From Stichopus chloronotus (taxonomy: Eukaryota; Echinodermata; Holothuroidea; Aspidochirotida; Stichopodidae), in assembly GCA_021234535.1 (NCBI GenBank), contig CM037840.1, positions 15,889,415 through 15,953,414 of the forward strand: DNA of 64,000 nt, read 5' to 3'. How positions within the stretch are numbered: position 1 is the first letter of the stretch; each line of letters begins with the position of its first letter. Positions 40,461 through 51,968 of this stretch are shown here, in pieces. Made by a program: the position numbers and the translations under genes. The notes beneath the pieces are model-generated. The model ran no database searches. It was not told the DNA's origin and saw only the letters and a list, made by a program, of their open reading frames with translations.

Positions 40461-42850
40461 GCGCCGCTATTTGAGGAAGTTTGACGTAAGGTGTTACACA
40501 GTGTCAGTATTTCTTTTGAACTCTTCATATATGTCTCTTTAATTATTTTAATCACTGGGTTTCATACTGGTCAGTGATATCGACAAGAAAATATATGCTT
40601 CCAAAAGAGACCCTCTGGGTATATAAAATTATAAATTTTCCTTGAAACAGAGGTTAAGTAAACAAAGGATTAACATAAGACATATTATATGAGTCCATCT
40701 TTTGATGTCACAAATTTTCCTACCACGCTTATGTTTACATATTCATGATGCAAGTGTGATTCCAGAATTTGCCTGTAAAATTGTCAAAATTTGATGGATT
40801 TTAATCTAGTAAGTGGCAACTTTAACTTGCAAATTTTGTTGTCTCTGTCTCAAACAGAAATTCACGGATATTGCAGATCAAAACAAAAAAAAAAACTAAG
40901 GGAAGACTTTGAGAAGTGGAAAATAGAATTTCACACTGTGATGTCTACAGTTCTACAGTTTTCACTCGGAGTCGATAAGCATTTACGATTATGATGGAAA
41001 ATAAGCAAACAAACTGAAAAAAGCAAGATCTTTGATATTTTACGATACTGACATAGCACTAAAGTACCTCTTGATCATCCATCGTCAAATCAAACACAAA
41101 GCATACCATAAGAGTAACTAGTGTTTGCTGCAATACAAACTTTGGCAACGATATCATGGGGTCACTTTTCCATTAATTGACAAACAATATTGCAATATCT
41201 CGATGAATATAGTGTAAGACACAATAGGCACTGTGTGAGTCTATTGTTATTACAACTTGCAATTTGGCATAAGCCTAATAAATATTGTGGTATATTTCCA
41301 TGTGATATAGTATGTACCATAGTTTGCTAAATGCTGTCGTAATTTAAGGAAATTAAAGTGTCAATATGGAGGTGATAAACTTTTCATCAACAAAAAGCAT
41401 CTGTACCATGTTTATTATAAAAGTTAGATGTCAAAGTTTAAGCACGGCAGGAGCCCAAATTTCCGGATCCACGATTATCTAACCCAATCCAATAGATTCT
41501 GGACACACCTTTTCACAACTGTTTAATACCTTATGGTCATGTTCTATGTTTGTGTTACCATTTACCTTGTTATTTTCCTGATTCTGCTTGAAGAAGATGA
41601 AAAATAAATTCGTTTCTTTGGATTTTTACGTTTTTCTCTGCAAAGGTTGGGTTCATGAAAGAAATACAAAAAGTGGCCATACACTGTAGTCTGTATAATT
41701 CGATCGACAGTATATGAGGGAAGCAGTACTGACTGCAGTTTATGCTAGAGACACACACGTACCCAACTGCAAGAGACCATACATGTGTACAAATACAGTC
41801 ACATGGATTCCTACCAAAGCCACAGCGCTGCAACCTACTGCAGCGATATAACATGGTCCTCTTGATAAACCCTTTCTGGCCTCTTGAGATATTTCAACAA
41901 CTAGGTGTCTAAGTTTTGAATAGTTGAAGTTAATGTGGTGTGCCAAACTTTAAGTGATCAATGCACTAAATTTCAAATGAGGTTATCACTATGACAGAGG
42001 CTGGTAAAGTAATTTCAGGTGAGAGATGTAAGATGAAAGGCAATTAAGATCTCATCACCCAAAAGATGCAGTGGGCCTAAAGATGTGCAGTAGGTCAATA
42101 CATGGCAAATTCTGAACTACTGTTGGTGACTGTACTCTGATTGATAATCTCCATGTTGACACAATATATGAGAAAATTCAACTATGCCTTCCACCATACT
42201 GTAAGCCACTCTCATTGATCTATGGTATGTTTAGATTCAGTGAAGTTTAAAATGTACTGTGGCATAAATTCCACAGCACATGCAGTAGCGAACTCAGACT
42301 ACATGGGCAGTACTTAAATCATGCACCATGTTTTTCTACCTGAGTTTTCCTCCGGCAATAAACCTGTAAGCCTATGTCTTTGAAGAGACAAAGTTTTGAT
42401 CATTTTTGTCTTAAAGGAGGTGATACAGTAGAAGGAAAATCAGGACCAGAATTCCCAATGTCTAGGGAAGTAGGTTCCTTACTTTACAGGTCTGTCTGGG
42501 CCTAATACAAAACTGTACTAGTCACACCGTCAATACTGTAGTCCACTTAAATTTACTCAGCGTGTTTAAGAGTACCCCCCCCCAAAAAAAAAGGAAAACA
42601 TCCTTGTGGGGTGGTGGAGGAGCAGTGAATATCAAGGACACATGTGTAGAGTTTTTATGATGTGAAATGAAACGTCCATCAACTGTAGGCAGATTACACA
42701 CTTTTTTAGTGACTCATACAACTGCACTGTAGCGTTATTTTCATTGTAGCTTATTGGGTAGATGTATATTGGTTACTTTCATGAAAATATCAATTTACTG
42801 CACTATGGCTCATGTCAAAGGAAAACTATCTCCGCACATTTCTTATAACA
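40461..42850. other. Non-coding stretch between repeat and transposase remnant
   Basis: No exon or element recognised. AT-rich, with repeated TACTGTA-like words between 41690 and 42760. Confidence 0.5.
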
Positions 42851-42857
42851 GAACATG

Positions 42858-44570
42858 ATGCCTTCAGCTAAGGAGAGGCAGAGGAAATGTTGTGAACTAT
42901 AGAAGAAAGACCCTGCAAAATGGAAAACAATCCTAGAGAAAAGATAAGGCAAGAAAGAAGGAAAACAGGGATGCTATGAAGAAAAACAAGATTAAGTGGA
43001 CAGAATACATAGAGGTGGTGAAAAATGCACGAATCCATAGGTTGAGGGCTAAACAAAAAGGGAAAAGCTACTCCTACAATAGTACAGAAATTCCTTCCCA
43101 TCCTCTGGGAGATCCTTCACCATATTGCTCCGTGCAAGCATTGGGAAAGGCAGTAAGGAGGGCTCATCATTCCCTACCAACATCTCCAAGGAAACGAAAG
43201 ACAGTGGCTGGTAGGTTGCCAAACAGGCTGGCGTGGCTACTGGAAGACCTCCACTAGATCCTGCTACAAAAGAAAAAGTTATTTCATTCTTCTTGGAGGA
43301 TGACATCTCATGGCAGGCTCGAGGTAGGAAGGACGTGTCGTAGTTCGAGGGAAGGACATAAATGGAACCAAAACAAAAACAATACACCAAACCAAGTACC
43401 TGCCTATGTCCCTTTTCTGAAGCATATCAGTTGTTCTGTGAAAGAAATGAAGCATCTGTAAGCCTCAGCAAATTCTGTGAACTTCGCCCAAATTGTGAAA
43501 ATGTTTGATCAAATACCTTACAATGTCTGTGTATGTTCCTACCATGAAAACATCTGCTGTTAGATGTTCTTTCACACTATAGTAACCTACCTGGAAACAC
43601 CACAGCTTTCACAGAGAAGAGAAGTTTGTAACACTGAATCTAAAAACTGTATGTCCCAAGAATGCACTGATTGCAAAGGTAAAATTGAGCAGCTTGCACC
43701 ATCTGCAGATATTGCCGATATTGTCATCAAGTACTACCAGTGGCAGAGCAACAGTAGTATCGAGAAAGTAGAGATAACTTCAACAATCGGTGAGGTATTT
43801 GCAGAACTTAAAATGTCAGTTGAAGACTTTTCTGGTTCATGTGTATGTGAAGAGAAAGCAGGCAGCACATTTTGACCAACTCAGAGCTGCTGCTAATGGT
43901 GTTAACATCTTCTTGCAGGTTGATTTTTCTGAAAATGCTGCCTTAGCCTTTCAAGAAGAAATTCAGTCTGGTCACTGGTCCCATAAGCAGGCCACACTGT
44001 TTACAGCCTATGCATGGACTGATGCTCCTGAAAATCCAAAGCATAGTTATTGTACCAGACGAGCTTCAACATGACAAGCTGAGTGTAAATACATTCCTGT
44101 CCTTCATATTTACCAATTTCCAAAGCCAGTTTCCAAAAGTTAGCCATATTGATGTATTTGCAGATGGTGCCAGTTCCCAGTTTAAGCAGCGATTCCTTTT
44201 ATCAAATCTACACCGATGAAGCGAAGAGTTTGATATTAATCTGCCATAGCATTTCTATGCTACTTCTCGTGAACAGGGGGCAGTGGATAGTTTGGGATGT
44301 ACTGCCAAAAGATCTGTTTGGTGTTATGAGCAAAGTGGGAAGGGGAAGCTGCCAGCCCTCATGAATTTCAACAAACTCAGAAACCCCAGCATCCATGTTG
44401 CTCTTATTCCCGCTAGTAAAATCCAGGAAGAGAGGGCACATCTGGAGGGTTTCTGGAAGGACAACATTGCTGTTCCTTTCACACATAAAGTGCATTCCAT
44501 TGAGCCAAAAGGACAGAAAAACCTTTTAATTGCTGAAACATCTGACTTCCTAAACAAAACCAAAGTACTC
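42858..44570 (+). pseudogene. Decayed DDE-like transposase of a poorly characterised family
   Basis: Pieces in order: a start ATG with a basic leader (MPSAKERQRKC and KKDPAKW), then GRPPLDPATKEKVISFFLED-DISWQARGRKD near 43230-43340. Next comes AYQLFCERNEASVSLSKFCE-LRPNCE with a Cys/His cluster (YNVCVCSYHENICC) at about 43420-43560. A CMSQECTDCKGK knuckle follows near 43650. VDFSENAALAF lies near 43920, HIDVFADGASSQFK near 44145, and HFYATSREQGAVDSLGCTAK near 44250-44310. Proteins with this motif order are abundant as uncharacterised predictions in marine invertebrate genomes. The spaced Asp residues suggest an RNase H-fold transposase, which is my inference. Several frameshifts and stops are present, including TAG directly before HFYATS where a Trp would be expected, so it is inactive. 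Confidence 0.65.
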
Positions 44571-44728
44571 TTACTGTACATAGTACCTTTCAGTTTTCAT
44601 CTTAGTTGTTCATATTTGGACACACTGAAAAGATGCAGCATTATATACAACTGTAAACACTGGTAGCTCTTTAAGGAACCCTGTCAAAAAGTAACTTTCA
44701 AGTATACCAAGTAGCTTTTTTGTTTGCA

Positions 44729-44972
44729 ACGGACGTACACTTGCTGATTTATTTCACGAATGTACGTCCGTCACCAAAATTTGTACATCCGTCACAAGGA
44801 CATTTTTCAAAATACTAGAGGAAAGTGGCAAAGACTTAAAGTGCTTGTTACTGATCATAGTAAAGAGTCTCCTTTATCCTATCGATTGTAGTTTTAGTTT
44901 GTACACCATTCCTAATCACAGAAATATTTAAAACAGACTTTTCATCTTCCTTTCTGTGGGTACATCCGTCAC
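44729..44972. repeat. GTACRTCCGTCAC repeats with an inverted copy
   Basis: acggacgtaca (44729-44739) is the exact reverse complement of tgtacgtccgt (44761-44771). Direct copies of gtac-tccgtcac follow at 44782-44795 and 44960-44972. They lie directly 3' of the transposase remnant and could be its subterminal repeats. Confidence 0.7.
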
Positions 44973-45210
44973 GGTCACAGGGAGGTTTTTGGAATATTTT
45001 TAAGGCTTCTTCGGAGGAACAAGGACTGGTATACCATAAGGTAATAATACAAGCTACAATCTTGAACAAAACTGTTGGGACACTTTGTCGTACGTTGCAA
45101 ATATAACACTGAATTTTGGGTGAAAGGATAACATGAAACCCCGCGCCCCTTTCCAATGTTGCGCTATAGAGGTGAGTGTACCCTTTGAACCACAATCCTA
45201 CAGCCAACAT

Positions 45211-47480
45211 TGAACGGGGGCACGGAGTGTCCCAAGGTATTTTGTCAAAGATTGTCTAGGTTTTTTGGGAGCAACTCTGGAGCAAAATGTTGACAGAAAA
45301 TTGAACATTTTTGGACAAGGTGCATCACAAAAATTATTTATCAAGGCCTATGGGTCTGGGGATCTTCAAATTAAAGGGAAATAGGGCGTTTGTTTTAGAC
45401 AAAACATACATATTTTTGCAACAAATGTTTGTGGACGTAGAATGATAGATTATTCAAAATAAGGAAGGACAGTAGCCTTGTTTTAAAGAAATAAGTTCCT
45501 CAGAGATAGAAATTCAGTTATTTCTCACTCAACACTAATTTGTTCACCCAACCTTTTCAGAATTCAAATGATGCATCTTCCGTTGCTCATCACATGCATA
45601 ATGTTTTAAGGAGATGAAGCTTTGGCAGATGTTTATTGATGACACTGAATGGTTTAGCAATGATGAAAGCTACTTTCTTTTGTATGACATGTTGGTGTAT
45701 TCTAAACGCCCTCTTTCCCTTTAAAGTATTCTAAATTTCGACTATGAACATAACACGTTTAATTTTAATTTGGAGGTTTATTTGTGTATTTTTGTTGAAA
45801 ACGAGTGATCAGGAATGAATAGATTGTTTCGTGGTTTTGTAAGCAGACAGAAATGGTTGCGTTGGGCAATAGCACTGATGGGCAGCTGTTGCACTGCGTT
45901 GCAAAAGGGATTGTTACTGCAACTGTAGAGTGCTGGTAGGAAACCCAGTTATAATATATTCTGAAGTAGCTCCACGTTCTACCAAAATGCGTAAAAGTCA
46001 GAAAGTTCTGTTGATTCAGCTTAATATTAAAATAATGGTAGAACGTTAGTAAAGGCTGTAATTTTCACATTGCATGAAGCTGGTAACATATGTTATCTTC
46101 AGTCTTGTAATCTACTCAATTTTCCCATGGGTCGCATAAATTTTCTTGTCAAAACATTTGGTAGAACGTGGGTTTCTTTAACCAATACTGTCGGATACTT
46201 TTGTCATGTCTAAGTCACCTTGGATAGAGAGGCGGGCGTTCTATTCACGGCATGACCATAGTGTTTTTCACTGTTCAATTATCCATTTATATTGATTCAA
46301 ATGTCTGTCAACTTCTAATTTTTTAGAAGTTAAGCAGACAATTTTTGTTGCTACCTTGTTCACAGATTTTTGCTGCAGGTTAAGGCACAGGATTTGTTTA
46401 AAAGGATACTCTTCATGTCATGATTGTCATGCTAACGTTAGTAAGATGCGCAAAGTTTGGCAGGTTTACATCGTATTGTTAACTCAAGTAAATGTTGGTC
46501 AAAGTAACATATTTTGAGCGACAATCCATAGCATATTGGATCAAATTACTGGTAAAATGAATTTTAGACTCTCGAAAACAAGATATCTGATTTGAAGGGA
46601 TTTTGAATTTACAACAGCTAGAAATTCCAAGGTTTTTACACTAGATGTGCAAAGGTTTATACATCCATGCTACTGCTCAATTACTACTCCTCCCTGGTTA
46701 TTATTCTCTTGATGTTAGGGAAGGTGTAAATCATATTGTAGTTCACCACAGCGTCAGTATACAAACAACTTTAGCCATAAAGAGTATAGTTAGGCAGCCT
46801 AAGCCTACAGTAGCCTACGTCTTCGTACTCTTTAGTCTTAGGCTACTGTGCTACTTGCTATACTATAGCCCTACTAGTACTACTGCAATGTTAGGGCTAG
46901 GCCTAGGTCTACAGCCTAACTTAGGCCTGTAACAAATTATGTAACGTTAAAGGCTGTTGGCCTAATTGTGTAAATGAAAAGAGTTAGATTAAGTTAACGT
47001 TCTCGCACTTCTGACCTACCCGTCCAGCGAGAACCAAAACGCCACTGCCACTACACCAAAAAGTCAAACCCAACTGCCAGCCCATGAAGAAAAGCAAAAA
47101 CAAATGGCAAGTACACCCACCACTGCAGGGCTTCACCCAACGTGTCGTTAAGCCGCTCGCCAAAAACGAAAAATACCGTTTTAATTTAACAATACCCGCT
47201 TAGAAAACGGCGAACACGATCAGCATCAGAAGTATTTCAGTGTACTCCGTTTACGTCTGCATGGGTAGTGAGTTTATGCCTTGTAAAAACAAAAAAAAAA
47301 GGTGTTTGTCAGACGCCCTGTCAACAGCAATACATGTCACGTAGGCCTAACCTACGTACCTGGATTTATCTCTGCTCAACAAGACTCGTCCTGTGTAGCT
47401 CCAGCTCAGCTCACTGCCCTGACGCGATAGTGAGGGCAGTCGTCTCTTTCTGTGTCAGTTCTGCATTCAGAGCCGTGTGA
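45211..47480. other. Non-coding stretch with a short inverted-repeat element
   Basis: No credible gene. It contains an inverted repeat (45971-45990 with 46154-46172) and an AGGCCT/TAGGC-rich block at 46780-46930. Confidence 0.5.
45971..46172. repeat. Short inverted-repeat (MITE-like) structure
   Basis: tccacgttctaccaaaatg on the left is nearly the reverse complement of catttggtagaacgtggg on the right, about 200 bases apart. A third tggtagaacgtt lies inside. There is no coding content. Confidence 0.5.
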
Positions 47481-49094
47481 AGAACTAGAACTGCATTTGC
47501 CCACAAATCCTTGTTGTTGGGAGTAAGCCAGTCTCTGTGGATCCACTCCTCACAGGAGTTAACATTTTTTTTTGGGGGGGGGGAAGCAGTGCCGTTTCCT
47601 GTCGACCCCTTTCCCAATCCATTCTTTTTTTTTATATCACGCTGGACGAAACAAAAATTCCATTGGATCTCTCTCATAATGTTGTAAAGTTGCTCTATAC
47701 CGTACCGGTATGTCGTACAAGACTATTGCTCTGAGTTTTAAAGAGTACTCTAGTACGTACTAACTGTATATGTTTCAAAACTGTCTTTCTGTTTCACCAC
47801 TGAAATAGAACATGAGAGCAGTACATGATTTTGTAGAAGGACGTCATGTTGTAACCACTAAAAAGCAGAGAAGCAGCACACAATTCTGCGACATCATATT
47901 TAAACACAATGGCGCTGTATTGCACACCAATTTGGAAACAACATTGACACTCCACGTTTATCACCTCATTGGCAAAAGGCCGAACCACATTTCGTCACGT
48001 TTTCTAGAAATTTATCCGCAGGGCTCTCTCATCACTTTAACTCCTTAAATTGTTCTTGTAGTCGTGGTATTTGCTTTTCCTTAGTAGATTTTGGTTTGAA
48101 GACGGCCATAGCTCGCACTTACTGCTATTACTAAAAGGTTGCGCATGCATATTTGTATGAACTAAGTTACATCACGCGCAGGTGGGGCGTTATGCGCCAT
48201 ACAAGGCTTAACAAAAGAAATTGCTGGTCGAGCAGTAATGACAAGATTGTAGTGCGGCGCACTGCAATAACTAGAACTGTATTTGCCTACAAATACGCAG
48301 AATTGTAGTGCGTGGTAGGCTAAGTCCTTGTTGTTGGGAGTAAGCCAGTCTCTGTGGATACACTCCTCATAGGAGTTTGCATTTTGGGGGTAAAGCAGTG
48401 CCGTTTCCTGTCGACCCCTTGCCCAATCCATTCTTTTTCTTTACATGTCACGCTGGACGAAACAAAAATCCCATTGGATCTCTCTCATAATGTTGTGAAG
48501 TTGCCGAAGCTTATCGTTACTATATACCGTATGTCGTACAAGCCTGTACTGCTCTGAGTTTTAAAAAGTACTCTAGTACTAGCTGTATATATGTCAAAAC
48601 TGTCTTTCTGTTTCACCACTGAAATAGAACATGAGAGCAGTACATGATTCTGTAGAAGGACGTCATGTTGCGACCACTAAAAAGCAGTGAAGCAGCACAC
48701 GATTCTGTGACATCATATTTAAACACAATGGCGCTGTATTGCACACCAATTTGGAAACAACATTGACGTTCCACGTTTATCACCTCATTGGGAAAAGGCC
48801 GAACCACATTTCATCACGTTTCCTGGAAATTTATCCGCAGGTCCCTCTCATCACTTCAACTCCTTACATCGTCTTGTAGTCGTGGCATTTGCTTTTCCTT
48901 AGTAGATTTTGGTTTGAAGACGGCCATAGCTCACACATACTGCTATTTCTAAAAGGTTGCGCATGCATATTTGTATGAACAAAGTTACATCACGCGCATG
49001 TGAGGCGTTTTGAGCCATACCAGGCTCAACAAAAGAAATTGCTGGTCGACCAGTAATAACAAGATTGTAGTGCGGCGCACTGCAATAAATAGAG
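47480..49094. repeat. Tandem duplication of about 0.8 kb (two copies)
   Basis: Copy A runs about 47480-48262 and copy B about 48263-49094. The junction reads gtgcggcgcactgcaataac directly into the second actagaactg. The word tccttgttgttggg is at 47508 and 48325, an offset of 817. Both contain DETKIPLDLSHNVVKL, and on the opposite strand VRPF-NEVINVE-QCCFQIGVQ. Substitutions and small indels separate the copies. One + strand frame of 78 codons that is open in A (47812-48048) has a stop in B. I do not recognise the encoded sequences and regard it as non-coding repeat. Confidence 0.85.
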
Positions 49095-49318
49095 TTTGGC
49101 CAACTGTGTAACCGGTTTGGACTGGTCGATAGGGGACAACGCCCACCTTGGACCTTAAGTTACACTGTACAGCCTGTGGATGATCTCCATTACAGATTAC
49201 ACGCACACGTTAATACGTATAGTTTCTTCACCACTTGAGTTCAGGTATGCATTGCATATAATCACTGTGACTCAGTTTCTCCACACTGCTCAAGCGGGCA
49301 ACTATCAAGAGGACGGGA

Positions 49319-49603
49319 ATGGATTTCTTGCAAAGTTTGGTGCTGATACCTCTATCTACAGAGAATCACTCCATCGTCCGTGATGTCATCATGAGTCAAG
49401 AAGAGTTTGCACAAGAGTTAACTGCAGAGGAGATCAACAGCCTTTACTACGTTGTTGGATACTGCATCACACGACTACAGAGAAATAACAATCACTGCCC
49501 AGACTGTTTAAGCAGCATCAAATCCGATACCCCATCACTGCCAGGTGCGGCAAAGCTGACCATACTAAAGGAGTACAAAAATGGATGTTTGGCAGGGGCG
49601 TAG
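49319..49603 (+). pseudogene. C-terminal fragment of a THAP/P-element-like transposase
   Basis: The open frame reads EEFAQELTAEEINSLYYVVG, then YCITRLQRNNNHCPDCLSSI and AKLTILKEYKNG. A YVxGY helix followed by CxxC and then a KL..LKEY-G segment is the pattern near the C-terminus of THAP9/P-like and related cellular transposases. It is cut off at about 49595, where a dispersed repeat (ggggcgtagccagg) begins. Only a fragment is present. Confidence 0.45.
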
Positions 49604-49760
49604 CCAGGTATTTTGTGAGGGGGAAAATCGACCCATCGTCCTTATTCTTCACCGTCGTTCTGGGGTGTCCCCCTCCCCTTTTGGAAAATGTTTTGCTGCC
49701 TTCAAGGCCTTAGATGCAAAATAGTGGTATATTTTGCTTCTTTTTTTATACTAGATCAAT
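49595..49760. repeat. Dispersed repeat copy 2
   Basis: Begins aggggcgtagccaggta and contains ggtgtccccctcccc-tttgga and ccttagatgcaaaat, shared with the copy at 40128-40460. It interrupts the transposase fragment, so it inserted later. Confidence 0.65.
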
Positions 49761-50914
49761 ATGTGCGGAAAATGTCCTGATTACATGTAATCATTATATT
49801 TTGGAGATTGTACAAATTATTAAAGTACAGAAAGCACTAAAGACCTAGACCATACAGTCACCTCCTCAAACTTACTTTTCAATCGCCTGTGCAGTCCATT
49901 GTACATCGTGTATAACAATTATGACATTAGAATGTGAATCATAACAGCAGTGATAGCAAACACTTCTAATGAATGACAGCAAGGTACATGAAATTGTGCA
50001 GATGATTTACCAGAACTTAAAAAAAAATATTTCCTTTCTTTCATACTGCTTTTTGAATACTGGGATTTTACTGACCTCATCGAAAATACTGGTTCCTGTA
50101 TATTTTAATCTATTTTCTCACAGGAAATCACGAATGACTCTAAAATTAAATAGGCTCTCGAGGTACCTCCTGAATCTGTTACTGCACAATGACCCGTATT
50201 TCTACTATTGTATACACCATGCATACAGGTAAATTGAATGGAACTATGGATAGCATAGATTAGCACATGAAATGAAGAATTGGAAGTAAAAATAAAAGAG
50301 TATCGATAATGAATATTTCTGAAGAATATCAGTATGGGAGTGTAAGTGTACAAATGATGATGGCCTATCACAAAATAGAAACTGATGTTCGTTCCTTCCA
50401 TATGGCTATTTAAAGGCTGTATTACATCACCCTAAGCTATATTTTTACCTCCCTGAGAGGAAATTCTCAACTGGTTCTAAGTTACAGTACTCTTAGATTG
50501 ACAGCAAATTCGAAAGATGCAGAGCAGCTCGTATTACACAGCGTACACAGGGATCCATTGTTTTGATTACACATGTGGAGGAATTTAAGACAGGCTGAGG
50601 GAGGGACTAGAGGTAGGTGGTTGGGAGAATTGAAACTGTCTGGGGTGATGCATTACAGCCTCTAAATACAAGTAATTCACAAACATCATCAAAATACTGT
50701 TTCCCGAATATTTTAAACCTCGCATGTCCCAATCAGCATATGGCTGGAGATAGGAGCAGAGTTGGAGTGTTTTGAATTGTATCGGACTTGCGAAACTTTG
50801 TGATGAAAACCCATTTGTACAATTAGGTTGCATCAGCACACTAAGTGATCTGCAAAGCCACGACACCATTGAATTGAACAAATAGCATGCACAGTATTAG
50901 AATATGAGAAGACT
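49761..50914. other. Non-coding stretch
   Basis: AT-rich. Open frames on both strands around 50105-50880 lack family similarity and splice context. Confidence 0.45.
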
Positions 50915-51166
50915 TTAAGTAAAACATAACGTCAACATGAAACATTTCAGTACATGTAAGTGATAAAATTGAGAAGTGCTCCAATGTAGTTCCATGCGGC
51001 GCACTGACATTCCACTGAAAGTGCCAATCAGTGCATCAAAGTCAACTTGTTTAGTGAAATCGCGCTCAATATACTCAAAATAGCCAACGAGGAAGGGCGA
51101 GTTTCTACCATTGTTAATATCGAAGGTTTTGATTGACTCTTCCGGGAAGAGTTTTGTCAATGCATC
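50915..51166 (-). CDS. Possible orphan exon, unknown product
   Basis: On the - strand an acceptor (ttattttcatgcag) is followed by an open frame reading DALTKLFPEESIKTFDINNG, then FLVGYFEYIERDFTKQVDFD and ALIGTFSGMSVRRMELHW. It is acidic/aromatic and looks coding-like in composition. I cannot name the family or find the flanking exons, and the 3' donor is uncertain. It could equally be a retroelement fragment. Confidence 0.3.
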   Translation of the reverse strand, partial: DALTKLFPEESIKTFDINNGRNSPFLVGYFEYIERDFTKQVDFDALIGTFSGMSVRRMELHWSTSQFYHLHVLKCFMLTLCFT

Positions 51167-51376
51167 CTGCATGAAAATAAATATGGAAGAGTATTTTTAT
51201 GGATGATATGGATGAATAACATGAGAATTCCATCTCCTAGCCGCATGCTCGTATAGACACTGCATATAAGCAACAGGGACATGCATGGTTAATCGAAACC
51301 TCAGTTTCAATTCTTTATGAACACCTTGTTACAATTTTGCTGTTAATCTATTATAAAGGATCACACTTGTGAAGCC

Positions 51377-51575
51377 ATGTTTCCCTGTTACAGTCCCCCC
51401 CCCCCCCATCCCCAACTCCGTCAAGTTATCATACCTCCCTCCTCTCGTCGTTGTTTTTTCGTTTTTCTTTCTTGCTATCCTCTATTTTTTCAACACCATC
51501 CATCAAGTCCCATAAATTTCTGCGGGGGCACTTTGCCCCTTCCCCTGCCCCCTCCCCGCTGGTTACGCCACTGTT
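51377..51575. repeat. C-rich dispersed repeat fragment
   Basis: Contains a run of more than ten C, a gccccttcccctgccccctcccc segment split by a few bases, and ggttacgccactg at its end. ggttacgccac is the reverse-complement cousin of gcgtagcca in the copy at 49595, so this is probably the same family in inverted orientation. Confidence 0.45.
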
Positions 51576-51770
51576 GTTTGGTCCACACAACAGATGCAGC
51601 AATCAAGTACCTGCTAGCAGCTGAGAAGATCTTAAGACAGCAATCTTCCGACAATTCAGCAGTGAAGACATTTGTTCGATGGGTAACACCAAATAACAAC
51701 TGACAGCTGTAAAGCATTCAGCAACCGTGAGTGAGGTTGTGGAAGAAGACACAATAGAGAATTACAGTGA

Positions 51771-51968
51771 TGGCATCAGGGGGAAGTTTTGAAAGTGGAA
51801 GGAATAGCTGTACCGTTTACAGTTGACACAGCAGCTTCGGTGACTGTTATTGGAGAAGACATCTACTCAAAATATTTTCAGAACATGCCACTACAAGACA
51901 CTAAGATTCGCTTAAAAAGTCACAGTGGCAATAACAGCTGTACAGCTGGAAGCTTGTCAGTAAGGTAA
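51771..51968 (+). pseudogene. Retropepsin fragment of an LTR retrotransposon
   Basis: The frame reads EVLKVEGIAVPFTVDTAASV, then TVIGEDIYSKYF and IRLKSHSGN, stopping at TAA 51966-51968. VPFTVDTAASVTVI is the aspartic protease active-site strand (D-T-A in place of the usual D-S/T-G) of Ty3/gypsy-type pol. The upstream frame EEDTIENYSDGI is shifted. No reverse transcriptase follows. Short remnant only. Confidence 0.55.

Noticed and set aside
40105..40484. Long overlapping ORFs on both strands
   Set aside because: The whole segment is a dispersed repeat with related copies elsewhere in the window.
43049..43390. - strand 113-codon ORF
   Set aside because: Antisense shadow of the transposase remnant, whose + strand motifs are recognisable.
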